From assembly GCA_025355485.1 (NCBI GenBank), contig JANXZP010000107.1:1-7783 (forward strand): a DNA stretch of 7,783 nt, written 5' to 3'. This document shows positions 1-5,897 of this stretch, in pieces; position 1 is the stretch's first letter; the number at the start of each line of letters is the position of its first letter. The notes under the pieces were generated by a model. It was not told where the DNA came from, did no database searches, and worked only from the letters and a program-made list of their open reading frames with translations. The position numbers and the translations under genes were made by a program. Source of the stretch: Pseudomonadota bacterium. Lineage in GTDB: Bacteria; Pseudomonadota; Gammaproteobacteria; Xanthomonadales; Xanthomonadaceae.

Positions 1-14
1 TTGTTGATGGACAT
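1..14 (-). CDS. 5' end of an unidentified leftward gene (partial)
   Basis: An ATG on the minus strand at 14-12 is preceded by the Shine-Dalgarno-like GAGGA at 26-22, with 7 nt between them. Only four full codons (Met-Ser-Ile-Asn) fit before the window edge, so the product cannot be named. The 128 nt between this start and the thiolase stop hold a promoter-like TTGACA at a sensible distance. That supports a real gene start rather than a chance ATG. By position it would be the next member of the leucine/acyl-CoA degradation cluster, but this is inference only. Confidence 0.4.
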
Positions 15-50
15 GTGCACTTCCTCGTCAATTTGCGTTAGGTAAAGTTT

Positions 51-76
51 GGGCACGCGCGCAGCGCGCACGTCCC
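51..76. other. GC-rich imperfect hairpin downstream of the thiolase gene
   Basis: GCGCG at 57-61 pairs with CGCGC at 65-69 around a 3-nt loop. After a small internal loop, GGGC at 51-54 pairs with GTCCC at 72-76 with one bulged T. No T-run follows on either strand, so it is not a standard intrinsic terminator. It could be a weak terminator for the leftward thiolase transcript or a leader structure of the next leftward gene. Confidence 0.25.
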
Positions 77-93
77 TACATGATCGCATGTAG
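76..93. repeat. Perfect 7-4-7 inverted repeat overlapping a promoter -10
   Basis: CTACATG at 76-82 and CATGTAG at 87-93 are exact reverse complements separated by 4 nt. The dyad covers the candidate minus-strand -10 (80-85), which is the usual place for a repressor operator. It could instead be a small RNA hairpin in the thiolase 3' region, since no T-tract decides between the two. No known regulator consensus was recognised. Confidence 0.35.
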
Positions 94-107
94 CGCCAGC
101 GTGTCAA
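80..107 (-). promoter_or_regulatory. Candidate sigma-70 promoter for the partial leftward gene
   Basis: On the minus strand a perfect TTGACA (107-102) is followed after 16 nt by GATCAT (85-80), which matches four of six positions of TATAAT. The expected transcription start is near 73, giving a leader of about 59 nt before the ATG at 14. The consensus -35 is strong evidence in a GC-rich region; the -10 is mediocre. Confidence 0.4.
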
Positions 108-142
108 GCAATCCCTGTCACGCTCTTGCCTGCACCCGGTCG

Positions 143-1321
143 TTATTCAGGAATCTCGACCGCAATCGCGGTCGCTTCGCCGCCCCCGATGCACAGCGCT
201 GCCACGCCGCGACGCAAGCCACGGTGCCGCAATGCGCTGATCAGGGTCACCACGAGTCGGGCGCCCGAAGCGCCAATGGGATGGCCCATGGCGCAAGCTC
301 CACCATTCACGTTGAGCTTGTCGTACGGGATGCCCAGATCCCTGATTGGCGCCAGCGCGACCACGGCGAATGCCTCGTTGACCTCGAACAGGTCGACGTC
401 GGCAACCGTCCAGCCGACTTTGTCCAGCACGCCCTGGATCGCGCTGACCGGCGCGGTGGTGAACCACTCTGGCTGCTGCGCATGCGTCGCATGGCCGACG
501 ATACGCGCCAGTGGCTTCAGGCCGCGCTTGGTCGCTTCGTCCTCGCTGATCAGGATCGTCGCGGCCGCGCCGTCGGAAATGCTCGACGAACTCGCCGCTG
601 TCACGGTTCCATCCTTGCGGAATGCCGGTTTCAGGGTCGGGATTTTCGCGATGTCGGACTTGCCAGGTTGCTCATCGGTTGAATATTCGACCTCGCCCTT
701 GCGCGTGGAAACCTTGACCGGAACGATTTCATCGGCAAATGCGCCGGAAGCGATCGCGGCCTGCGCGCGCTTGACCGATTCGATTGCGAACGCGTCCTGC
801 GCCTCGCGCGTGAAACCGTATTTGTCGGCGGTCGCATCGGCGAACACGCCCATAGACAGGCCATCATAGGGATTGGTCAGCCCGTCCCAAGCCATGTGGT
901 CGAGCATTTCGCCGCTGCCGTAGCGGATGCCGGTGCGCGAGCCCTTCAACAGATGCGGCGCATTGGTCATCGACTCCATGCCGCCAGCAATGACGACCGC
1001 GGCCGAACCGGCCTTGATCATGTCGTGCCCGAACATGATCGCTTTCATCCCCGAACCGCAGACCTTGTTGAGGGTCGTGCAGGCGGCGGATTTCGGAATT
1101 CCGGCGGCGATCGCGGCTTGCCGCGCGGGCGCCTGGCCGAGGCCGGCCGGCAGCACGCAACCCATCAGCACTTCATCGACATCCGCCGCAGCGATGCCGG
1201 ATTGCGCGAGCGCAGCGCCGATCGCGGTCGCCCCGAGCGTCGTGGTCGGTACGCCGGTGAACTGGCCCAGGAAAGAACCGATGGCGGTGCGCTTGGCACC
1301 GACGATCACTACGTGCGTCAT
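143..1321 (-). CDS. Acetyl-CoA acetyltransferase (thiolase II family)
   Basis: This 392-residue protein is a cytoplasmic biosynthetic-type thiolase that interconverts two acetyl-CoA with acetoacetyl-CoA plus CoA. Its length equals the Zoogloea PhaA thiolase and the catalytic residues fall one position earlier. The nucleophile Cys88 lies in NKVCGSGMKA, Asn315 in VNEAF, His347 in GHPIGASGAR and Cys377 in CIGGGEA. The CoA-contact loop at 241-251 reads TAASSSSISDG, with Ser where many family members have Asn at 244, while the CoA-binding Ser246 is kept. The ATG at 1321 has GGAG 8 nt upstream. The gene lies 106 nt downstream of isovaleryl-CoA dehydrogenase, with its own candidate promoter in that gap. 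In leucine degradation it would cleave the acetoacetyl-CoA released by HMG-CoA lyase and CoA transfer. A role in polyhydroxybutyrate synthesis or general beta-oxidation cannot be excluded from sequence. Confidence 0.95.
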   Translation of the reverse strand: MTHVVIVGAKRTAIGSFLGQFTGVPTTTLGATAIGAALAQSGIAAADVDEVLMGCVLPAGLGQAPARQAAIAAGIPKSAACTTLNKVCGSGMKAIMFGHDMIKAGSAAVVIAGGMESMTNAPHLLKGSRTGIRYGSGEMLDHMAWDGLTNPYDGLSMGVFADATADKYGFTREAQDAFAIESVKRAQAAIASGAFADEIVPVKVSTRKGEVEYSTDEQPGKSDIAKIPTLKPAFRKDGTVTAASSSSISDGAAATILISEDEATKRGLKPLARIVGHATHAQQPEWFTTAPVSAIQGVLDKVGWTVADVDLFEVNEAFAVVALAPIRDLGIPYDKLNVNGGACAMGHPIGASGARLVVTLISALRHRGLRRGVAALCIGGGEATAIAVEIPE

Positions 1322-1331
1322 GACAGATGCT

Positions 1332-1347
1332 CCGGTCGGGCGACCGG
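1332..1347 (-). other. Perfect hairpin touching the thiolase ribosome binding site
   Basis: CCGGTCG (1332-1338) and CGACCGG (1341-1347) are exact inverted repeats around two bases. In the minus-strand transcript the distal arm's final GG forms the first half of the GGAG ribosome binding site of the thiolase gene. Folding would therefore partly hide that site. It could also be a DNA operator, or chance in a GC-rich stretch. Confidence 0.35.
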
Positions 1348-1386
1348 CATGGCAACCGGCGCATTGAGTGTGGTTAGCGAACCAGC

Positions 1387-1416
1387 ATCATACGGCTTCG
1401 TGTTGCAGTGCGGCAA
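1387..1416 (-). promoter_or_regulatory. Candidate sigma-70 promoter for the thiolase gene
   Basis: On the minus strand TTGCCG (1416-1411, four of six matches to TTGACA) is followed after 18 nt by TATGAT (1392-1387, five of six matches to TATAAT). It begins 12 nt after the stop codon of the upstream acyl-CoA dehydrogenase gene. It predicts a transcript start near 1380 and a leader of about 60 nt that contains the hairpin at 1332-1347. The thiolase gene may therefore be expressed apart from the two genes upstream of it. Confidence 0.4.
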
Positions 1417-1427
1417 ACAGCCGTGGC

Positions 1428-2600
1428 TCAGCTTTTCTCGTTGAACAACTCGCGCCCGATCAACATGCGCCGGATCTCATTCGTTCCGGCACCGATCGCA
1501 TACAGCTTGGCGTCGCGCAGGATGCGCCCGGTCGGGTATTCGTTGATGTAGCCATTGCCGCCGAGCGCCTGGATGCCTTCGAGCGCGACCTGTACCGCGG
1601 CTTCGGACGCATGCAGCAGGCACGATGCAGCATCGATGCGCGAGCGATGGCCCGCATCGAAATCGCGCGCGACCTGGTAGGCGAACGCGCGCGAGGACTG
1701 AAGCGCGGTGTACATGTCGGCGATCTTGGCCTGCATGATTCCGAAGGTGCCGATGGCGGCGTCGAACTGCTTGCGCTCGCGCACATAGGGCAGGGCGGCG
1801 TCGAGCGCGGCCTGCATCAGTCCGAGCGGGCCGCCGGTCAGTACGAGGCGTTCGGTGTTCAAGCCCGACATCAGCACCTTCACGCCGTGATGGACCTCGC
1901 CGAGCACGTTCGCCGCAGGAATCGCGCAATCGGCGAACACCAGCTCGCAGGTGTTCGAACCGCGCATGCCGAGCTTGTCGAGCTTTTGCGCCGTCGAGAA
2001 TCCTTTCATTTCCTTCTCGACGATAAACGCTGTCATGCACTTGCTGCCCGCTTCCTTGCCCGCGGTGCGCATGTACACGACCGCCACGTCGGCCTCGGGG
2101 CCGTTGGTGATCCACATCTTGCTGCCGTTGGCGATCCAGTGGTCGCCGCGCACCGCATCAGTACGAAGCTGGGCGCGACATTGCATCGAGCCGACGACAT
2201 CGGAACCGGCACCAGGTTCGCTCATCGCGAGCGCGCCCTTCCATTCACCGCTGCACAATTTCGGCAAATACTTGCGACGCTGCGCGTCATTGCCGTTGTG
2301 GTAGAGGTTCTGCACGCACAGGTTCGAGTGCGCGCCGTAGCTCAATCCGACCGAGCCCGAAGCGCGCGAGATTTCCTCCATCGCCACGAGGTGAGCGAGG
2401 AAGCCCATGTCCGAGCCGCCGAACTCGCCCGGGATCGCGATGCCGAGCAAACCGAGTGCGCCGAGTTTTTCCCACAGGTCGGAAGGGAACAGATTGTCGT
2501 GGTCGATCTGTTCCGCGCGCGGCGCGATATCCGCTTCCGCAAAGCGACGCACCGCGTCGCGCAATGCATCGATCTCTTCGCCAAGCGGAAAGGTTCGCAT
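1428..2600 (-). CDS. liuA: Isovaleryl-CoA dehydrogenase (FAD acyl-CoA dehydrogenase)
   Basis: This 390-residue flavoenzyme oxidises isovaleryl-CoA to 3-methylcrotonyl-CoA, the third step of leucine degradation, passing electrons to ETF. It has the standard acyl-CoA dehydrogenase layout: N-terminal helical domain (1-120), middle beta domain with AMSEPGAGSD (125-134) and WITNG (163-167), and C-terminal helical domain with ALGGNGY (345-351). The subtype rests on the catalytic base. At the medium-chain enzyme's Glu position there is Ala371 (AGT, 371-373), while Glu250 sits in LNTERLVLTGGPLGLMQ, the base position typical of isovaleryl-CoA dehydrogenases. The start is only 9 nt after the leucine dehydrogenase stop and has no clear Shine-Dalgarno, which suggests translational coupling within one operon. 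Another short branched-chain acyl-CoA dehydrogenase is possible but less likely given the Glu250/Ala371 pattern. Confidence 0.93.
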   Translation of the reverse strand: MRTFPLGEEIDALRDAVRRFAEADIAPRAEQIDHDNLFPSDLWEKLGALGLLGIAIPGEFGGSDMGFLAHLVAMEEISRASGSVGLSYGAHSNLCVQNLYHNGNDAQRRKYLPKLCSGEWKGALAMSEPGAGSDVVGSMQCRAQLRTDAVRGDHWIANGSKMWITNGPEADVAVVYMRTAGKEAGSKCMTAFIVEKEMKGFSTAQKLDKLGMRGSNTCELVFADCAIPAANVLGEVHHGVKVLMSGLNTERLVLTGGPLGLMQAALDAALPYVRERKQFDAAIGTFGIMQAKIADMYTALQSSRAFAYQVARDFDAGHRSRIDAASCLLHASEAAVQVALEGIQALGGNGYINEYPTGRILRDAKLYAIGAGTNEIRRMLIGRELFNEKS

Positions 2601-2609
2601 GAGTGTCTA

Positions 2610-3707
2610 TCAGCCGTGACGCATGCGGCCGAGGAAACGCGGCTGGCCCATGTACGGCAGCTTGACGCGGCCGATCAGGTCGATGCGTTCCTCCGCCATG
2701 CGGTCGGCGGCCTTGTAGGTCGGGATGCCGTCGCGATCGGCAATGTGGAAGATCTTGCCGAGGTTGTAATAGATCGTGCGCATCATGCGCATCGCGCGCT
2801 CGCGGTTGTAGCCGTCGATTTCCAGCGATACGTTCATCAAACCACCCGCGTTCACTGCGTAATCGGGTGCGTACAGGATGCCGCGCGAGGAGAGCTCGTC
2901 GCCGATCGATTCGGTCGCGAGCTGGTTGTTCGCCGCGCCGCAGATGATCTTGCACTTCAGGCGCGGCAGGGTCGGCTCGTTGACGGTACCACCCAGCGCG
3001 CAAGGCGAATACACGTCCGCATCGGTGTCGTAGATCGCGTCGAGCGCAACCGCTTCGGCGCCGTAGTCGTCCACGGCTTTCTGCACCAGCGTTTGGTTGA
3101 TGTCGGTGACGAACACCTTCGCGCCCTGTTCGCGCAGCAACTTGATGAAATTCATGCCGACATGGCCAGCGCCCTGCACGGCGTAGGAGAACTTGCCGAC
3201 TTCCTCGTGGCCGTACTTGACCTGCAATGCCGCCATCAGGCCCTGCAAGGTGCCGTAGGCGGTGAATGGCGACGGGTCGCCCGAGCCGCCATGCACCTGG
3301 TGCACGCCGGTCACGTAATCGGTTTCGCGGAACACGTATTCCATGTCGTTGACATCGATGCCGACGTCCTCGGCGGTGATGTAACGACCGTTGAGTGAAT
3401 TCACGAAACGACCGAACGCGCGGAACAGCGCCTCGGACTTGTCCTTGTTCGGGTCGCCCCAGATGACTGCCTTGCCGCCGCCGAGATTCAGGCCCGACAC
3501 GGCCGCCTTGTAGGGCATGCCGCGCGAGAGGCGCAGCACGTCGTTCAATGCGTCCTGTTCGGTCGCATAAGGCCACATGCGCAGGCCGCCGAGCGCCGGA
3601 CCGAGCACGCTGTTGTGGATGGCGATGATGGCTTTCAGGCCGGCATCGGCGTTGTGGCAGAACACCACTTCCTCATGGCCATGCTTGGCGAGGGTTTCGA
3701 AAATCAT
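2610..3707 (-). CDS. ldh: Leucine dehydrogenase (Glu/Leu/Phe/Val dehydrogenase family)
   Basis: This 365-residue cytoplasmic enzyme catalyses NAD-dependent oxidative deamination of leucine, and usually valine and isoleucine, to the 2-oxo acids. Length and sequence closely follow Bacillus leucine dehydrogenase, with substrate and catalytic motifs GMPYK (Lys67), LNLGGGKAVI (Lys79) and TAEDVG (Asp114). The Rossmann nucleotide fold starts at QGAGHVG (178-184). Asp202 in VTDIN, at the end of the second strand, favours NAD over NADP. The C-terminal half keeps GAANNQL (257-263) and YAPDYAVNAGG (279-289). The frame stays open far upstream, but ATG 3707 is chosen because homology begins there and GGAG lies 6 nt before it. 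It is the first gene of the operon with isovaleryl-CoA dehydrogenase. The step between them, branched-chain 2-oxoacid dehydrogenase, is not in the window. A wider amino acid range is possible. Confidence 0.95.
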   Translation of the reverse strand: MIFETLAKHGHEEVVFCHNADAGLKAIIAIHNSVLGPALGGLRMWPYATEQDALNDVLRLSRGMPYKAAVSGLNLGGGKAVIWGDPNKDKSEALFRAFGRFVNSLNGRYITAEDVGIDVNDMEYVFRETDYVTGVHQVHGGSGDPSPFTAYGTLQGLMAALQVKYGHEEVGKFSYAVQGAGHVGMNFIKLLREQGAKVFVTDINQTLVQKAVDDYGAEAVALDAIYDTDADVYSPCALGGTVNEPTLPRLKCKIICGAANNQLATESIGDELSSRGILYAPDYAVNAGGLMNVSLEIDGYNRERAMRMMRTIYYNLGKIFHIADRDGIPTYKAADRMAEERIDLIGRVKLPYMGQPRFLGRMRHG

Positions 3708-3789
3708 TGCGAACTCCGGGATGGATGACGTGCGACGGACAGGCGGCCCGCTGGCCACCGACGACCCGTAATGGACGGGGAAGCCGGGC

Positions 3790-3818
3790 ATTTTATCCCA
3801 GTGCGACGCAGTGCGTCG
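3790..3818 (-). promoter_or_regulatory. Candidate promoter and palindromic operator of the ldh operon
   Basis: On the minus strand TAAAAT (3795-3790, five of six matches to TATAAT) lies about 83 nt before the ldh start. No good -35 is found at the normal spacing. Instead a perfect 15-bp palindrome occupies 3804-3818 (CGACGCA, one central base, TGCGTCG), where RNA polymerase or an activator would bind. This suggests regulated expression, but the regulator is unknown. Confidence 0.35.
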
Positions 3819-3890
3819 TCCACGGCGTGCGATCGGCATGCCGCCTCGTTCCAGGGGCTGTTCGCGGTGATGTGATGGATCGCACAAATG

Positions 3891-3917
3891 AAAACCCCGG
3901 CGTGCGGCCGGGGTTTT
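3891..3917 (-). terminator. Strong intrinsic terminator, bidirectional in form
   Basis: A perfect 11-bp stem (AAAACCCCGGC at 3891-3901, GCCGGGGTTTT at 3907-3917) encloses a 5-nt loop. On the minus strand the stem ends in TTTT followed by CATTT, a good uridine tract. It begins 22 nt after the stop codon of the YXWGXW-repeat gene and so ends that transcript, separating it from the ldh operon. The flanking A and T runs would also let it work on the plus strand, where no gene needs it. Confidence 0.88.
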
Positions 3918-3939
3918 CGGGTGATCAGCTTGCAAGGCC

Positions 3940-4320
3940 TCAGTGATGGCGCCAGTGATCGTGATCGTGGTGGAAACGATCGTGGTCGTGGTCCCAATGG
4001 CTTTCACCGTGATTCCAATAGCCCTCATGGAAGCGCCAGCCACCGTTGTATTGCTCCCAGCGCGGACCGACCCATGCGTAGCCGGGGCGCCCACGCAACC
4101 AGTAGCCTTCGACCCACTCATGGCGGCGTCCATCCCAGCGCCAGTAGCCCGGCGACCAGACGTAGCCTTCGCGGACGACGACGCGCTCGTACCGCGGTGG
4201 CGGTGGGGCGGTGTTGATATGGAGGCTGATGAAAGTGCGTGCCTCGGCCGGAGGCGTGTAGACAGTTGCGGTAGCGCCAAAGCCCAGCAGTCCGATCAAT
4301 GCAAGCGTACGAATCGTCAC
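3940..4320 (-). CDS. Exported YXWGXW-repeat protein with His/Asp-rich tail
   Basis: With a GTG start this is a 126-residue protein. Residues 1-27 form a signal peptide: Arg4, a hydrophobic core (LALIGLLGFGATATV), then likely signal peptidase I cleavage after AEA at 27. The mature part has a short proline run (39-42) and aromatic repeats of the YXWGXW/WXXGXW family: WSPGYW (55-60), WVEGYW (69-74), WVGPRW (83-88), and a looser copy ending HEGYW (98-102). The last 20 or so residues are dominated by His and Asp (HDHDRFHHDHDHWRHH at 111-126), which could bind divalent metal; that is inference. The family is common in Proteobacteria and of unknown function. The ATG at 4335 is rejected because its bases form the ribosome binding site of the GTG. 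The gene lies 137 nt downstream of the Sel1-oxygenase gene and is followed by a strong terminator. Confidence 0.85.
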   Translation of the reverse strand: MTIRTLALIGLLGFGATATVYTPPAEARTFISLHINTAPPPPRYERVVVREGYVWSPGYWRWDGRRHEWVEGYWLRGRPGYAWVGPRWEQYNGGWRFHEGYWNHGESHWDHDHDRFHHDHDHWRHH

Positions 4321-4327
4321 GGTCGGT

Positions 4328-4333
4328 TCCTCC
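4328..4333 (-). promoter_or_regulatory. Ribosome binding site that sets a GTG start
   Basis: GGAGGA on the minus strand lies 7 nt before the GTG at 4320-4318. It overlaps the G of the alternative ATG at 4335-4333. That ATG itself has no ribosome binding site of comparable quality in front of it. The signal peptide also reads normally from the GTG, with Arg at residue 4 followed by the hydrophobic core. Confidence 0.8.
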
Positions 4334-4457
4334 ATTCATGGATGGTGATGCCGGTCGGCGCAACAGCTTGCACCCCGACACACGACAACAACGATAGGAG
4401 GCCCGGTGACGTTGACCAGGCGTGAAAGCGGTTCAGCGACCGTCGGGGTTGGTCGCG

Positions 4458-5738
4458 TCAGAACAATCGCAACGGATTCACGCGGATCCAGCACGAAGCC
4501 AGCCATTTTTCACCGGCCAGCACCGGCAAACCTGCGTGCAAACTGTGCGGGTCGGCGCTGCCGTCGGCGTGCAGGTTGCAAAACATCACCGCGCGTCCAC
4601 GCCTGGGCTGAACCGTGACATCGCGGTTCGGGAATACGGTCTCGCCGCCTTGCTGCACGGCATTGAGATAGACGCAAACTGTGCTGTGGCGTTGTCCGCC
4701 GGGCTGCGCAAGTTCCGGCGCGGAAGGGGGAAAATAATCGCGGTGCGGGCGGTACTGGTCTCCGATTTCGTAGCGCAGCAATGACAGCGGTTCACAGTTG
4801 GCAAGATCGATTCCGGCCACCTGCGCCATGCGTGTTTGCAGGATGCGCACGCCGATATCGTCGATGGTTGGCACGAAACTCATGTTATGGCTCGTACGCA
4901 CATCGTCTTCCAGCGGCTGCCCGGTGACAGGATGGAACACCTGCGATCGCTCCAGAAAACGTGCGCCCGAATAGATCAGATAGCGGCATTCCTCGTCGTT
5001 GAGCAAGTCGTCGCAGGTCGCGATTACGGGTGATTTGCAATGGCGCTCAATGTCCGGCTGCGTCGCCGCATCGATGTGCAGAGCATCCCACGGTGGTTCG
5101 ATCGCGGAATCAGTGTTCGAAGAGTCGGCACCGCCATCAGACTCGGGTAGTTCGACCGGAATGCCCATCGCGCGCAACTCACTCGCAAGATCCAGCGCCA
5201 GCGCCACGTCGCGCGCTACACCACGGCCGGCGTGCAGGCGATCGGCCAGCAATGTTGCGCTGATAGGATCGCGCGCATCGGTCGCGCGTTGCAGGCAGGC
5301 CACGGCCGCCTGTTGATACACGGCTTCATTTCGTTGTCCGAACAGCAACGCTGCGACGCGCAGTGCAGCCGGATACCCACGACGCGCGCTGTCGGCCAGC
5401 CAGGCGTCGATGCGCGGAGGATCGCGTGGCAACACCATGCCGCCGAGTGCGATCTGCGCTAGCAGGTACGAGGTTTCCGGAATGCCGCCTGCTTGCTCGG
5501 CGCGCAGCAGCAATTCCGCCCCATGCGCAGGATTCGCCTCGCGACCGAAGCCATGCAGATGCAGGATCGCCAGTTCGGTCAATGCCGCCGGGTGCTCGTT
5601 CGTCGCTGCGAGCTCGAGCCAGCGCGCGGCGCCATCGAGATTGTTCGCAGCAAGACATTCGCGCGCGCGTCGGTAATCGCGTTCGCCCGCATCGCGGTCG
5701 ATAGCGCCGGCGGGAATTCGAGTGGGAAGATCGGACAT
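4458..5738 (-). CDS. Sel1-repeat / 2-oxoglutarate-Fe(II) oxygenase fusion (P4H-like)
   Basis: This 426-residue protein has no signal peptide and is probably cytoplasmic. Residues about 35-190 hold roughly four Sel1-like helical pairs (for example 52-70, LTELAILHLHGFG, and 161-178), a fold usually used for protein binding. An acidic, Ser-rich linker at 197-215 follows. Residues about 236-426 are a prolyl 4-hydroxylase-type double-stranded beta-helix. Iron ligands are His332 and Asp334 in YRPHRDYF and His401 in HSLHAGLPV; Lys411 in GEKW should bind the 2-oxoglutarate carboxylate. The GGETVFPN and RRGRAVMF stretches are typical of the family. All catalytic residues are present, so it should be an active hydroxylase of a protein or peptide residue; the substrate is unknown. 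ATG 5738 is taken because similarity starts there; the frame is open much further upstream but only as antisense of icmF. The ribosome binding site is weak. Confidence 0.88.
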   Translation of the reverse strand: MSDLPTRIPAGAIDRDAGERDYRRARECLAANNLDGAARWLELAATNEHPAALTELAILHLHGFGREANPAHGAELLLRAEQAGGIPETSYLLAQIALGGMVLPRDPPRIDAWLADSARRGYPAALRVAALLFGQRNEAVYQQAAVACLQRATDARDPISATLLADRLHAGRGVARDVALALDLASELRAMGIPVELPESDGGADSSNTDSAIEPPWDALHIDAATQPDIERHCKSPVIATCDDLLNDEECRYLIYSGARFLERSQVFHPVTGQPLEDDVRTSHNMSFVPTIDDIGVRILQTRMAQVAGIDLANCEPLSLLRYEIGDQYRPHRDYFPPSAPELAQPGGQRHSTVCVYLNAVQQGGETVFPNRDVTVQPRRGRAVMFCNLHADGSADPHSLHAGLPVLAGEKWLASCWIRVNPLRLF

Positions 5739-5779
5739 TAGGGCTGCACCCGGAAGAGTCAGTCGTGAACAAGCTGGGA

Positions 5780-5785
5780 AGTGTA
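5780..5785 (-). promoter_or_regulatory. Candidate extended -10 for the oxygenase gene
   Basis: TACACT on the minus strand (5785-5780) has TG one base upstream (TGC before it), forming an extended -10. It would start transcription near 5773, about 35 nt before the oxygenase ATG. No convincing -35 is present, which extended -10 promoters can tolerate. Confidence 0.35.
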
Positions 5786-5855
5786 GCAAGCACGATCCGG
5801 CGCACGACGACGTAGTCTGGTTCGCAAGCAGGCGGCGCTCGCCTGGGGCGCGCGT

Positions 5856-5878
5856 TACAATTGAGCCATCCCGCTCAA
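5856..5878 (+). promoter_or_regulatory. Candidate -10 and adjoining operator-like dyad of icmF
   Basis: TACAAT (5856-5861, five of six matches to TATAAT) lies 36 nt before the icmF start. It is joined directly to a perfect inverted repeat, TTGAGC (5861-5866), six bases, then GCTCAA (5873-5878). The dyad would cover the transcription start, a classic repressor site. No good -35 is seen. The regulator is unknown; acyl-CoA-responsive TetR-type repressors are a reasonable guess for this kind of gene. Confidence 0.4.
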
Positions 5879-5897
5879 GACCTGCATCGGAGTACCG

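Noticed and set aside
98..124. AGCGTG / CACGCT inverted repeat with a 15-nt loop
   Set aside because: The short stem and long loop, with no T-run, make it unlikely to be functional. It also overlaps the candidate -35.
1368..3398. Plus-strand open frame of 676 codons
   Set aside because: It lies antisense to the well-supported isovaleryl-CoA and leucine dehydrogenase genes. Its product is rich in His, Arg, Ala and Val with no recognisable domain, typical of the mirror frame of GC-rich genes.
3708..4280. Upstream extension of leucine dehydrogenase to 556 residues
   Set aside because: Homology starts at the ATG at 3707, which has a good ribosome binding site. The extension runs through the terminator and antisense to, or out of frame with, the YXWGXW gene.
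3943..4425. Plus-strand 160-codon frame opposite the YXWGXW gene
   Set aside because: It is the complement of the repeat gene. The minus-strand product has a signal peptide and family repeats, and the plus-strand product has neither.
4436..4456. GCGACC / GGTCGC inverted repeat just after the oxygenase stop, as a terminator
   Set aside because: It has only a 6-bp stem with a 9-nt loop and no T-run after it on the minus strand. It could easily be chance at this GC content.
3940..5738. The exported YXWGXW protein as substrate of the neighbouring hydroxylase
   Set aside because: Adjacency is the only support. The oxygenase lacks a signal peptide while the repeat protein has one, so they probably occupy different compartments.
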